A stretch of 64,000 bases of DNA from Dillenia suffruticosa (taxonomy: Eukaryota; Streptophyta; Magnoliopsida; Dilleniales; Dilleniaceae). This document shows, piece by piece, positions 1 through 12,483 of this stretch (position 1 is the first letter of the stretch; every line of letters begins with the position of its first letter). The translations under genes and the position numbers were made by a program. The DNA is taken from assembly GCA_033439265.1 (NCBI GenBank), contig JAVTVX010000012.1, forward strand, positions 16,750,501-16,814,500. The letters are read 5' to 3'. The notes beneath the pieces were generated by a model. That model was not told the DNA's origin and did not search any database. It was given only the letters and a program-made list of their open reading frames with translations.

Positions 1-472
1 AGCTTGCTAGACACTCTTTTTGATCACTCTCATTAAAACTTCATCCATTTGTCCTACCTCCTTTATGACCACTTATCCTTTCACACCAAGCACTCAATCA
101 TGTCTCACAATGTTCTAAGCTACTACACAACATCAGGTTTCTTACAAACAGTTCACCATTCTTGATTCTCACAAGCTGATCATCACTCTTAAGCTCTTAC
201 AAGTGAGTTACAAGCGTGTATAGGCAATTAAGAGCTCGTGACACATGTTAACACATGTGAAGTCACATATTAGGGTTGAAATACCCTTAGGTCGACACCA
301 AAAATGGCTCTCACTCTCTCTAAGCAATCGAAAGTCTTTCTCTCTGTCTAATCCTAAACCTACTCTCTCTCTCTCTCACAAAGCCAATTCATCTTCTTTG
401 ATCAAAGTCCACATTGTGTGCAATCTTCATGAGATCTTCAAAAATCTACACGGTTCACACAAGATGTGTACA
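1..472. other. Unassigned sequence, no gene recognised
   Basis: CT-rich, low-complexity sequence with many short CTCT runs around 309-380. A 97-codon open frame starts at 245, but its first part is low complexity (serine and leucine rich) and resembles no family I know. Only its last part, from the ATG at 473, looks like a transposon protein and is listed separately. Confidence 0.4.
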
Positions 473-1475
473 ATGGTGCCTAAAGCCAAAAAGGGAAAGG
501 AAGTCACATCGAGTAAACCCTTGTTTGAATCGATATGAATCAAGTTCAACAAAAAAGACTTTCTGTCTCTAAAGAAAAGTAAGTTGTTCAAAAAACTTTT
601 CTCAGATAGGACTATCCATGGGAGGTTAATAGATTGGACATTTCATTTTAAAAAAATTGAATTTAAATATGTGGGTTATTTACATGAAGTATGCCAACGA
701 TAGCTTCTATATCCAAACAAGCAAATATATGAATGGGCAATTAGGGTCTTCTTTAATAATATAGAAGTTGCTTGTGAAGACATAGAAGGAGAATGTGATG
801 ACATACATATCTTGATTGAGGAGCAATCGTGGCCCTGTGCTTTTAGAACCTATTTTGGTGGCTGTTTGGTATATTACCTTGAGCTCTTACCCTTACTATG
901 TCACTAACCATCAACCGCTTGATCCAACTCTTCTATAGACCTAAAGAACTATTACAACCCAGGATAAATTAAAATCAAACCACTAGACAACCTAAACCAC
1001 CATCACATGTCCCGGCTCTACTAAAGTGCTTCGTGATTTAGCCAACTATGTAACCTCCACCTTTTGTGATGGAATACCCCCACTAAATTTTGATGACTCT
1101 TACTCTCATTCTTGGAAGATAATTGCTCTGTTAATAGTCCAAGTGGATGCCTCTATATTATCTCTCTCTCTTATTGAAAAGGCACAAAATTGGTAATCTC
1201 AAAATGTGTTGACCCAAAATTATCTTCTAAAGGAAATTCATTTGGTTCAAAAGATAATTAGTTGAATGCTGATCTCTACCACCAGACATTTGCTGCTCAA
1301 ATACAAGACATTAATCAAAAGTTGTTCTCATCATCGGTTAGCTACAAGTGGACATTCAAACCAAACAAACGAACTCATCTATTTAATCAAGACATTTGGC
1401 TTTAAATTCAACTGTGCACAAAAGGAACATGACATCAAAAATCTCAAAGTCAAGCTACAATACTTACAAACATAA
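473..1475 (+). pseudogene. Decayed retrotransposon-associated protein (plant transposon protein-like domain)
   Basis: Translation from the ATG at 473 gives a basic start (VPKAKKGKEV), then a stop, then a block with the pattern GRLIDW, F..K..F.YVGYL and IYEWAIRVFFNNIE. This is the spacing seen in the putative plant transposon protein domain found beside gag or env-like frames of large plant gypsy elements: a 'GR..D...F' block followed by 'Y..L.R.FYAN'. Stops interrupt the frame near 538, 690 and 900, and after 900 only short scattered blocks read as protein. No LTR or primer site is seen, so this is a remnant. The family assignment is by memory of the motif pattern and is tentative. It could instead be part of an unrelated retroelement gag. 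Confidence 0.4.
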
Positions 1476-2811
1476 CCCAAAATATGTCTATCAATGTTAC
1501 TTCAATCGCACCCACCCTTCCTTTTCCATGCCCTTTACCATCCCCAACTAATTTATTGGTCTAAATCCTCTTGGTTAACCAAATATAACCCAATTCCTCT
1601 CTTAAAGACCCAAAATACCACCTATGCCTATATCCCTTAGACCTTTTTCATCCAATCATCTTCAATAGATCCTCCTTTGGTTGTCCCAAAGACTCTCCAA
1701 TTATCCTAGGCACCTACTCCTAGCAAGCCACATAAACATTAACTTTTATCGTCTCATAATCCATAGTTTATGTTCAACCCGTACCAACCCACATTCTTAC
1801 TCCACAAAAACAACATATATCGAAACTTTTTCACCCAAACCTTCAACTTTATGACTTATGAAACACAAAATGCCTCCTTACAACCTTGATAATAGAGGAT
1901 CATACCACTCAAAAAACCCGCAAGCATTACCGTCCTACAAAATTCATTTATTTTTGAGAAATTACATACCCAAAAAATAATTTTAAAAAAATGTGTAATT
2001 CTTGGATGGATGAAAGATATTAAATTGAAATATTAATAATTTAAATGAAATATTAACATTATTAATTTGTGAGAGATTTCGAGCAGTCCATAAAGTTACT
2101 AATACCGTATCAACCTCATATATGCACTTCAGTGGCATACCTTCTTATATATTCATTCTAAATATTCAAAGAGAGAGAGATAGAGAGAGCGAAAGAGAGC
2201 AAAATAGAGAAGCCAAAGTACTACAACCCAAAACTCTTTACTCTATAACTTCTTCACTCTCTCTATAACTTAAACCCTCTCACTCCTTCGCTCTCTCTCA
2301 CTCATTTCCATTAAATCCTTGACTCTCTCTCGTTCACTCTCTCTCTCTACCTCTCTCTATGACTTATCAATCTTCTATTGGGAGGAAAAACGTGGCACCA
2401 AGTCCCAAACCCATCTTGTTAGATGTCTCCTAAGAAGTCAGGACAAAAAACTAATGTGACACTGCCACATCAGTAATACTGATGTCCTAGCAGTGCCATG
2501 TCATAATGTTGTTGGCGTGATAGATAAGTTTATGTTAATTGTTAACATGGTGCATGCCATATCATCATTTTATGCCAAACTGTAAGTCATGGTAGAAAAT
2601 GTTGTGCCACATCAATATTTAACGGCTAAGTTGTTTCCATCACTAACAACGGGACTATTTCGTTATACTTTCTGAAATTTGAATTCTTAAATATGACATT
2701 TTAAAATCCAAGGACTAAAACATGCACTGAGCCTAAACTTCAACGATTGGACAAGTAATTTACTCTAAATTGAAATTATAGAGAGACCCACTAGAATCTG
2801 AAAATTTTAAA
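1476..2811. other. Intergenic or degraded repeat DNA
   Basis: No open frame of note. The stretch 2167-2210 is purine rich (GAGAGA) and 2250-2365 is rich in CTCTCT, so the two could pair as an imperfect hairpin. From 2385 to 2640 several GCCACATC or TGCCATGTC type words recur, a look typical of decayed non-coding plant repeats. A perfect short palindrome inside it is listed separately. Confidence 0.4.
2467..2485. repeat. Perfect 19-bp palindrome
   Basis: The sequence ACATCAGTAATACTGATGT is its own reverse complement around a single central base (9-bp arms). Weaker flanking complementarity (CACTGCC on the left, GCAGTG on the right) may extend the stem. No function is known. Confidence 0.8.
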
Positions 2812-3710
2812 TTGAGTCGGTAAAAAACTGAGTATATGGGATATGCGTTTAGTGTTAGTTATTAGAATGATGAAAAACTATTATTAAGTTAAAGGATCAT
2901 AACATACCAAATAGTGAACGTTATAGATATGTTAAGTCATCATTCAAAACGATGATAATATATATACGAATGTAAATTATAGAATTCAAGCGGGTTAGAT
3001 AAAATATAGAGTGTATCTAGAACTCTTTACAAGTTATGGGGGAAGTTTTATAAAGTCGTTGTAATACCTGCATTATTATATGATATAAAGTGTTAGGCCA
3101 TTAAAAAATAATAAAAGTACAAAATGATTATTTTTTAAATAAAAATATTTAAATTGATATGTGATAAAAATAGAAAAATAGTATTAAAAATAAAGAGATA
3201 CGTATTAAATTGTGAGTGAATTCATTATGGATAAAATGAAAGAATATCACTTAAGATGGTTTGAATATGTATAACAAGAAAAAAGAAAAAAAACAAGGAT
3301 GCACCAATCAAGAGAAGTGAAGATTTAATGAAATATTGGGATAAATCTTTGAAATTTTGAGTGTAAATTATCCATAAAAATATGAGTATCAATAATTCAG
3401 TTGAGCAAATGATTTTAAATAGAAATGAGTGGTATCAAAGAATTCGAATCAGTTGAATTATTATTATTATTATTATTAATTTTTATGAATAATTTGTTTT
3501 TATTTCTTTCTTTTTATTATTTTATTTTTATTTTTTGTTATATTTTCTCTATTTTTATTTTTAAACTTTAGTTTTATGTTATTCTTTTTTTTTTCCTTTC
3601 TTTTATATTGGTTTTGCAAATGATCCATGCTAAAATTTGGGATTAAGACTTAATGTGTTATTGTTGTATCATCTTTTTAATAATAATAATAATAATTTTA
3701 TTTCATTTAA
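2812..3710 (+). mobile_element. 5'-truncated RTE-type LINE fragment
   Basis: This stretch aligns by eye with the 3' part of the longer LINE at 59470-62470. Shared blocks include the region before and after the protein words KGKFYR and LLYGTEC near 61990-62090 (here 3045-3110), and the later block at 3360-3450 matching 62345-62440. All frames are broken. It ends in a run of ATT triplets (3460-3478), a T-rich tract, and an AATAAT run near 3680-3700, as expected for the 3' end of a LINE copied by target-primed reverse transcription with 5' truncation. It lies just outside the left target duplication of Copia-A. The exact 5' boundary is uncertain by tens of bases. Confidence 0.65.
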
Positions 3711-4012
3711 TGAATTGCATGCTATGTTCTGGTAGAACTCTTAACATGACAAGCATATTTATGATAATTTCAAATCAAAGCTATGCATGATATTATGAAC
3801 AAAGGTATGACACTAAAAGAAAAAAACCGATATTCTCTCGGTAAAAAGATTGAACAAATTGAATAAGATTGAAAATCACTAGAATTTTTTCAAAAATATG
3901 AAATGAATAGGTGAAATGCCGAGGTCAAGTTTGAAAGATGTGCCCCCTTAAACATTGTTTCAATCTTCTCTCTTGAGATATTTTTAATTTTATTCTTTGC
4001 ATATTTTATGTA

Positions 4013-4343
4013 TGTTATTTATAATAAAAATTAAAAATTTATACCTCAAATCTTGTTCGTTTTTTTTTTTTCAAATTTCTCAGACCAATTTAAATATTGA
4101 TCAATTGAACCAATGCTATATTTTTATGACACTTTGCTCCAAATTTGAGTATTTTGATGCCCAAACTCTGTCATGTGTATGAAAATTAGAGACTTTAGAC
4201 TCTTCTTCTCTATCTAATATTCTTTTTTTGTTTTTCCATTAGAAAATAATAGAATGGAAAGGAGGAACAGTTAACTTCCCTTAACCGTTCTCCCTAAACA
4301 CCTTTATGAATTCAAAATATCCTTATAGGCATAAACACCTTTA
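4013..4343 (-). repeat. Copia-A 3' LTR
   Basis: 331 bp, reading TGTTATTTATAATA at the left and CACCTTTA at the right on the plus strand. It aligns along its length with 20779-21114, for example the shared blocks AAATTTCTCA, GTGTATGAAAAT and GTTAACTTCCCTT. One terminal base has changed (the element-strand start reads TA instead of TG), showing decay. The T-run near 4062-4072 differs from the other copy. Confidence 0.9.
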
Positions 4344-5468
4344 TCTCTCACTTGCACATAATGAGCATTTTATGTCTATCTACAACTCATATGATCTCAG
4401 ACAACACTCCTCTGGATTTTTATATAGAATCGCATGTTGTGTGATCGATGAATACACCTGCAAATAAAGACTTTTCGATGCACTAGTTAAGGTGATTGAT
4501 AAGCCATTGTTAGTATAAAAACGCATTATACCCTTGACACAATTCATTTCATCTATTAAGATATTTTCCTCATTCAAAATAATCCCTATTAATTACTTGA
4601 CTATGTATTCACTATTATGTTCATTTTTCAACACAAGCGAACATAATAGGTTAGCCGGTGAATACAAAATATTGATGTAATGTCAATCGGTTTTCCTTTT
4701 CCCTACTTGAAATCTCTCTATCTTAACTCAGTTACTTTTTTAGACATATCTCGCAATCTTCTTTATCTTGAATACTATAAATAAACAAGTTAAATAAGTA
4801 TACACTCAATTAAAATTTCAAGAAACAACCGAAAGTAATTAGGGCACACTTGAGCCCACTTCATGGGCCTCAGGTTTCACACAATTGAGCATGGGGATTC
4901 AAAATATTGTCATCTTATGAAAATAGTGCTCTAACTAACTCTTGGTGGTTTATCACACATAGTATGAAATACGTGTTATGGTATTATTGGCCCACTTTTT
5001 AAGAGGACATATGTCAGATTTATCTAATATTGTATAAATATAAGTTCAATCTATACGTAAAACTAAATAGATACCTCAAAGATGATATCACAAAATGTAG
5101 GTCATTTATGAGATCTCAAATTTAACTATTTACAGACAATATGGATTATAGGTCTATCTATGTCGATCATACTAAGGTATGGCCCCATCCTAAACATTTA
5201 TTAAGGCAATTTTATCCTAAATATGGTCACTCTCAAAACACTTTACGCTTAGAAACCGTCTCATTGTTGTTCACTCAGAATTAGAGGTGGTCGCTTATGT
5301 GAGAGAACCGAACTTGCCTACCTGATATATCTTTATTAAATCATATCTCAAAAATATGATAATATAAAATGGGTACACTATTATCAGAATAGTTAATTTT
5401 ACTGAGTAATGCACATATATTCATTAATAAGCATCAAGTTTCTACAATACAATATGAGCGAGAAATAT
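4344..5468 (-). other. Copia-A 3' non-coding region (polypurine tract to pol stop)
   Basis: About 1.1 kb lies between the pol stop codon and the 3' LTR. The first 12 bases next to the LTR (4344-4355) read GCAAGTGAGAGA on the element strand and are the likely polypurine tract. The rest holds blocks shared with the same region of Copia-C and, more weakly, Copia-B. Examples are AAGAAACAACCGAAAGT at 4821, ACGTGTTATGGTATTATT at 4972 and TATTCACTATTATGTTC at 4605. A 65-codon frame (4380-4577, element strand) resembles one at the same place in Copia-C, with FYTN.G and LQV words, but no long protein is encoded. Confidence 0.6.
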
Positions 5469-8400
5469 TTAAACTCTATACAAACCCAAAGACTTTGCAT
5501 ATCTCAAAAAAAAAAACTCTCCTATATGTTCGGTAAGGGGATCAGCTATCATTCTTTGCATGGATATGTATTTCACAACCACTTCACTCTTGCTGACGAT
5601 GTCTCTTACATAATTGTATCTTGTATTTATGTGTTTGGACTTACAATGATACTTACGGTCTTTTGTATAGACGATTGTGGTTTAATTGTCACAGTATATA
5701 ATCATAGGTCTCTCACTATTTGCCATAACTTCGAAATTGCTTAGAAATCTCCTAAGTCTAACACCTTCTTGAACTGCCACTAAACATATAACAAACTCAA
5801 CCTCTATAGTTGACAATAATATGTAGGTTTGTTTCCTACTACTCCATGATATGGCATCATTATTTAGTAAGAAAGCAAAACCTAACGTAAATTTGCAATC
5901 ATTCAGATTACTCCCAGTCGGTACTTGAATATCCAAACAAATACAAATCTCCTCCTCCATAACACAAGGAGAAGTCTGTAGTTCCTTTTAGATACTCAAA
6001 ATCCTCTTTACAACTTTCTAATGTTCCTTTCTAGGATTCAATTGATACCTATTAACCAGACTAACTACATAGCTAATATGTGGATGTGTGCAGAACATCG
6101 CATACATAATGCTACCTACTACACTAGCATATAGGACTCTTCTCATATCCATTATTTTATCCTGAGTTTTAGAGCACTTCTCAAGACTCAATCTCTCACA
6201 CCTAACAATAGGAACATTTATGTGTTTATAATCACCTATCCCCAAAGTGTTCAAGAATTTTCTTGATGCATGGCTTTTGTAAAAGAGTTAAATTCTTCTC
6301 AAGAGATCCCTCTAGATCTTAACTCTGAGGATGAATTTAGCTTCATCCACATTTTTTTATTTCAAAATTAGATAATAACCATTTCTTGACAGTTAGCAGA
6401 TACTCTCAATTATTTTTAGCTAATAAAATGTCGTCAACATATAAAAACAAAATCACAAAAAAATATTCTGAATGTTTCACATACACACAATAATCTTTCT
6501 TGATCATTACGAAATCATAAAATATCAATTCATTGAAAAATCTTAGGTAATGCTACCTAGATGATTATTTTAACATCCTTCTGATATAATTTCAAATCTA
6601 TGTCAATGACAATCATTAGAAGTAGATGAATCGAGATAAACTTGACTACTAAAGCAAAAGTCTTCTCATAGTTTGTACCCTTCATTTGGGTATTTCCTTT
6701 GACTACCAAATGAGCTGTATACCTCTCAATTGACCCACCAACTTCCCTTTTGATTTTGAGAACCCACTTGCTCTTAGCAGTCCTTCTTGCTTTAGGTAAA
6801 TTAACGAATCTTAGACTCCATTTATTCTCATTAAATCTATATCTTCTTCCATTGTCATTATTTATTAATTCTTTGTAAGACCAATAAAAGTTTCATAGAC
6901 TGTCTTAGATTCCTCATTATCTTTAGGAGTTATAATGAGGGCCTCCCCTCAATTGCAAAGCAATGTTTACGTACACTTTGATGATCAATACTACAGGGAA
7001 GGTTTGAAGAAACCACTTTACCCCCTCAATGGACTGCTCCCATTAAGACCAAGATATATAATTGGTCATTGATCCCTTTCAGTAGATACATTTGAGCTAC
7101 TAAGCTCATCCATCTTATAGAAAGTAAAGTTTTTATCAATTTTTCTCTCATAAGGAAATCATTTTCCAGGAAAATTGCATCACGAGATTTCAATTAGGTA
7201 ACATTGTCTCCTATATGTTCACCTATAAATACAAACCCCTTGGAGTATTCAGAATATTTAATGAAAATATACTTTTTTCCTCATGGGCCTAACCTACCAA
7301 GTGGATGTGAGGAATCATGAACATATGCTACATATCTCCATGATCTTAGATAACTAAGGTCAAACCTCCTACTTGTACATAGTTCAAAGGGAGTATTTGT
7401 TTCAGATTTCAATGGTACATGGTTAAAGACATAGGTTGTAGACAATAACGCATCTCCCCAATAGGAGATAGATAAATTTATCTATGCTATCATTGATTTA
7501 ACCATTTCTAATAGTGTTTTATTCCTTTCTCGACAACTCCATTCTGTTGAGAAATTGTAGAAATAGTCAACTATCTTGTGATACTTTTCTCAAAACAAAA
7601 CTCTTTAAACTAATCAGTCAAATATTCATGCCCTCGATCAGTTCTAAGAGTTTTAAATCTTATGTCTAATTGGTTATCGATCTCACTTATAAACCTTTTG
7701 AATAGATATAACTGAAATGTGTGTAAACATTCATAAATGTTATAAAATACATAGCTCAGTTTCTCACTCTTACATTCATGCATAGGACTACAGAAGTCTG
7801 AGTAGATTAGTTATAACGGAGAGTCTACTCTCGTAAGTTTACCAAATGGTTTTCTTATGGATTTATAAGACATACAAAACTCACACACAGACAACTCAAC
7901 TTTTGTTAATAGTCCTAAAAAAACATTTCCATTTTTTGCTAACCGATTCATTCTCTCTTGCCCTTTTGTGTTCTAATGTAGCATGTCATATATTCATATC
8001 ATCAAAACTATGATTGGATGTAATGGCAATAGATAGTTCACAATAAACATTACTATTTAAGGAAATAGTATCAAAAGCATACAATTCATCTATTACATGT
8101 TCAGATCTAATCCAAGAGTTGTTATAATAAAAGTATAAACTAAAGGTTTTAAAAGTCAATCCATATTCCAAACGATATAAGCAAAGTATAAAAATTAAAT
8201 TCCATCGAATATCTGGTGCGTAAAGGACATTGTGCAAATAAAAGGTTTGGCAACTATGCAGCTCTAGCTTGCAAGTGCATATTCCCTTGGTGTTCACAAA
8301 CATGCCATTCTGTACATAAGTCCCTCTCGAATCAATATCAAGCAATTAAATTCCATAAACATGTTCTTATCACGAACAATATAGTCTATAACTCCTGAGT

Positions 8401-9265
8401 TTATAATTCACAAAGAAAATGAATCAGTAAGCATCACTTTCGATAAGGCAATAAACCATGACAAAGGAAACATAAGATACCTTCCACTCACTATACTCTC
8501 AAGCAAAATAACCAAACTTATCACAAATATAGCATTTCACCTTAGTCTTATGCATTGGTTTCCTCTTGCATTTCTGTACCCTGTTCATTGTTCATGGGTT
8601 TTCAGATGAGTGTTCTTGCCTTTTTCTCAGTTCTTCCTGTCTTGTCTCTTTCATTTTCATTTAGAACCATGAGAGTCCTTGCTCGAATCTATTGCATAGG
8701 TGTGACATGAAAGAGGTTGGGTAGCCTCTTGATGTTCTCACACAACTCATAATGACAACTCACATGAGCAAAAGTACAAGTACCGACATCATGAGTAAGC
8801 TACGTATTAATGGTTTTCCATGAATTAGCTAAGGATTGAATCACTCCAAATACTTGTAACTCATCTAACATTGATTCGCTTGCATTTTTAAGCGAAACAA
8901 TCATACTAGACATCTGCAGCAGATGTTGTTTCACTTATTAGTTATAAACTTATAAAGTGAACATTTTCACATTTGGGGCTGAACCTCTAAACGTAAAGTG
9001 AACATTTCTAAGCATTGGGTACTGTTCCTAACCAATGAGGATAGCCCAAGATTAGTTGTCCTTCTTCTTCCAAGTGTGGAAGACATTTTGATTTCATCTT
9101 CCGTGTACCATAGTATCCTCCTAGGGTCTACCATCTTATGCACCCGAACCTCTATAAGCTCTTGTTTCTCAAGGATAAGCTGAACCTCCGAAGTCAAATA
9201 TCATAGTTATCGACGTTCAATTTGTCCCTATGTTCAGATCAGCTATAATGTTCTTCAATGCAGCC
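5469..9265 (-). pseudogene. Copia-A gag-pol remnant
   Basis: Read on the minus strand from 9265 to the stop at 5469. Gag begins with words such as ADLNIG and KLNVDNYDI (9180-9250), then a zinc knuckle at about 8510-8560 (CYICDKFGYFA). Protease follows near 8393-8401, where the usual Asp-Ser-Gly reads Asn-Ser-Gly. The GAG-pre-integrase segment is 7986-8345 (KLELHSCQT, LHNVLYAP), integrase remnants lie at 7440-7990 and a degenerate linker at 7030-7160. The reverse transcriptase catalytic YVDD is intact at 6430-6441. The conserved RT tail is 6018-6254 and RNase H is 5682-5960 (ISWSSRKQT, LSTIEVEFV), ending with MIADPLT and SLGLYRV. Numerous stops and frameshifts rule out function. Confidence 0.85.
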
Positions 9266-9649
9266 TTATTTTCTGATACATATAAAGAGACATGAGTAAC
9301 TTAAATGATACTTATCAATTATACTACAAAAAAAACACGTTTTTTGCCACAGATTCAACAATGGAAATTTTAGAAAAATTCGTGGTTAAATTTTTTAACG
9401 ATAGATTTAGCGATGAAAAATTTTTTTTGCTAATGATGCATCACAAAAATTTATTAACGAAAATCAAAATCTATCGCTAAATTTAGCAATAAAAAATTGG
9501 AATCCATCTCTAAATTTAGTGACAAAAAATAAGAATTCGTCACTTTCGTTGCTAAATTTAGCGACTAGTGACAGATTCTTGGAATTCAAAATCTGTCACT
9601 AAATTTAGCGACGGATTTACAAAAATTCAAAATCCATCGCTAAACGAAG

Positions 9650-9869
9650 AAGAGATTTTTGCCCAGCGTCACTCCTGCGCTCACAAGGATGCACACCTCC
9701 TTTTTTTTGGCAAAAAATGCCTTCACTCAGATTCAAGAATCCATTGATAAATGGAGAAGAGATTTCCACCCGCCCACGATGGACCCACCCAGCCACCCAC
9801 CCTGCCTGCGCCTGCGTGCGCAAAGATGCACGTCTCCTTTTTTTTTTGCAAAAAATGCCTCCACTCAGT
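9650..9869. repeat. GC-rich direct duplication inside the CACTA element
   Basis: Two imperfect copies, about 9650-9731 and 9752-9869. Each runs from AGAAGAGATTT through a GC-rich part to GATGCAC, then CTCC, a T-run and GCAAAAAATGCCT-CACTCAG. The T-run followed by GGCAAAAAATGCC also makes a small hairpin. Overlapping frames of about 88-119 codons on both strands come from this composition and are not taken as genes. Confidence 0.7.
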
Positions 9870-11164
9870 TCGATCGCATGCAAGATTATATTAAGTTATC
9901 ACAACCACTATACCATCATGTCTTTTGTGAATTCTTTTTTTTTCCTTTTATTATCTTTCTCTCACTTTTTTTTAATATTTATCTCACTCTTATCTCTATT
10001 TTTTTCTTCTTCACTTAGGAGTCATTTTTTTTCATTAAATTTTTCTTAGTGTATAGTTTTTTTTCTTTTACTTTGAGGTAATTTTTTTTTCCTTTTTTAT
10101 TCTCATTGAACTTTTCTTACTATTTAAATTTGATTTTAGTTAAATTGGTACTAAATAAAGAAATAAAATATTTTTTGAGCCAAAAAGATAAATTGATCAA
10201 TTAAGATAGAATAACAAATTATTTTTCTTACCTATATAAAGGAATTTAATTTGGCAATTAATAATAATAATCTCTTATTTAAAAAAAGAGTTTACAAAAA
10301 ATTATTTTGTGAATGCATTAAATATTCTACAAAATTATAAAATATTAGCATACAAAAAGATGAAAATATGCTTTTAGAGTGTTAAGAAAAGTTATAAGTG
10401 AAATCTGATATTAGTTTAGAAGAGATTTTATTTATCTTTGCGATGAACAAAATTGTTCCGACTCTTAAAATCATAAACACATTTTATTATATAGTTAATT
10501 GAATGAGTTAATCAAACTTTGAATGAGTCTATCTAATTAAACTTGTAGAAAAAAATTCATAATAATTCAAATATCATATCATTTTTTACATAATTAACAG
10601 ATAAATTGGTAAAAGTTTCAAAAAAATTTTGACTAAGTGAGGTAAAATAATAAATGATTGCAATTCAACAAATTGATACAGTATTAGAGTTCACACGTGG
10701 TTTATCATGCGAACCTCTTTTACGATACAATGTCTAATACATATGAATTTTCAAATGGCTATATGTTTTGAAACTCAAAAATTTTTTCTATTTCTCTATT
10801 TTATTTGCTAACACTTTAATAATAATAATAATAAAAAAATTAAAAACATATTAAATAATAAGATAGAATTATTTTCTTATCTATATTTGATTAATAAAGG
10901 AATTTAGTTATGAAATTAACCACAAATTTTGAAATACCTATATAAATTAACAACGAATTTAGTTACAAATATTTTTTGTAATAAATTACCAATGAATTTA
11001 ATCACGAACATTTTTTGTGGCTAATTAGTACTGAATTTAGTCATGAATAATGGAATTCGTTGCTAAATTTTGTGACAAATATTTTTTTTCGTGACTAATT
11101 AGTAACGAATTTAGTTATGAAAAATTTTGTAACTAATTAGCGATAAAACTATTGTCTGTCTGCT

Positions 11165-11440
11165 TGTTAGGGAGGATAGATCACCAGACACGGATGTTTG
11201 AGATCTACTGTTCGATCGCTTGGAAACCTTGTGCAAAGTTTTGATATACTGTCTTCCTTACCGAAGACAATGATGATGGAAAATGAATCGCCGACTTTGA
11301 AAGGCTATCAAACTATTGATGAAAGGAGCAAATGAACGAAGAAGAAGAATAACACGAAGGGTGATTTCAACAGTAGCAGATAGAAAAATGTTTCACTATA
11401 CATTCAACTCGATTCTGTTATTTAGAAAGGGTAAAAAAGA
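11165..11440. other. Unique segment between subterminal repeats of the CACTA element
   Basis: A stretch of ordinary-complexity sequence without the TTTAGCGACGAA-type words that fill both flanks. It contains a GTAAGG word preceded by TTCG on the minus strand, which could be a splice donor. It may be a captured host gene fragment or a piece of the autonomous parent element. No protein family was recognised in any frame. Confidence 0.35.
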
Positions 11441-12120
11441 GAGACACGATTAAAAATGTTTTATAATAGATTGTAAAAGGAATTTAACTATGAAATTAAT
11501 AATAAATTTTGAAATGCCTATATAAATTAGTGACGAATTTAGTTATAAATATTTTTTTAGCAAATAAGTGATGACTTTGGTCATAATTTTTTTTGTGTGG
11601 CTAATCAGTGACCAATTTAGTTATGAATATTAGAGTTTGTTATTAAATTTTGTGACAAAATTTTTTTTCGTAGCTAATTAGTGACTAATTTAGCAATAAA
11701 ATATTTTTGTAGCTGATTAGTGACAAAATTTGTCACGAAATTTTTTTGTTGCTAAATTTAGCCATGAAATTTGCTATGAAATATATTTGTTGCTAAATTT
11801 ACCGACAAAAGAGTATTTGTTCCTAAATTTAGCAATGAATTCTCCTTTTGTCGCTAAATTTAGCCACAAATACTCTATTCGTTACTAAATTTAGTTACGA
11901 AATTTATTTTCATCACTAATTAACGATAAATTTTGTAACAAAAATATTTTTATTACCAATTAGCGACGAATTTAGTCAAGAATAAATTATTCGTCCCTAA
12001 TTTGGTCACGAATACTTTTTTGTCACGAATTTCATTGCTAAATAGTAACGAAACTTTTTTTCGTTGCAAAATAGGGGTGAATTTTTTCAGTTGTTAAAAC
12101 CGTGTCTTTTTGTAGTGTTA

Positions 12121-12478
12121 TTTCAATAAATTTGCACATTTTTCAAATTAATAAATGCAAAACAATTTAATGTAAAATTCAAACTAGAACAAATACCTAA
12201 AATTCAAACAAATTCCATTTATTACCATCTCGTATTTGAACTCGATGTATAAATACCCAAATGATTTAAGCAATGCATAAAAATCATCTTAATTACCTAA
12301 AATGGTCAAAAAGAATATTTATATTAAAAAATGCGTATACAGACCCCATACATTAAAAAGACATTAGATACCAACATTTGTCTCATGCACTTACCACACA
12401 CGGTTCCAATTCAGATATGCGTTGGGTCAGGTTAGACCGGGTCAGGCACATGGGGTTTGAGTCATACCGGACTCTTTC
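12121..12478 (-). other. Copia-A 5' leader, proximal part
   Basis: Non-coding sequence of Copia-A between the CACTA insertion and the Copia-B insertion. It would join to 20153-20765 if Copia-B were absent. AT-rich, with a more GC-rich end (12400-12478). No gene is seen. Confidence 0.55.
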
Positions 12479-12483
12479 ACAAG

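Larger units (their letters stand above)
9322..12117. mobile_element. Non-autonomous CACTA (En/Spm-type) DNA transposon
   Basis: The right end, on the minus strand, starts CACTACAAAAAGACACGG. The left end starts TACTACAAAAAAAACACG, a CACTA terminus with its first base changed. Both ends are flanked by the 3-bp duplication TTA (9319-9321 and 12118-12120), the size made by CACTA transposases. Both subterminal regions (about 9355-9650 and 10915-12075) are crowded with copies, in both orientations, of a word like TTTAGCGACGAA or TTTAGTCACGAA, as expected for transposase-binding subterminal repeats. No transposase frame is present across 2.8 kb, so it depended on another element. It sits in the 5' leader or gag start of Copia-A and is therefore younger than it. 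Confidence 0.9.

Noticed and set aside
9617-10049. Frames of 88-119 codons on both strands in the CACTA element
   Set aside because: They overlap the GC-rich duplication and T-rich tract, translate to low-complexity or phenylalanine-rich sequence and carry no transposase motif.
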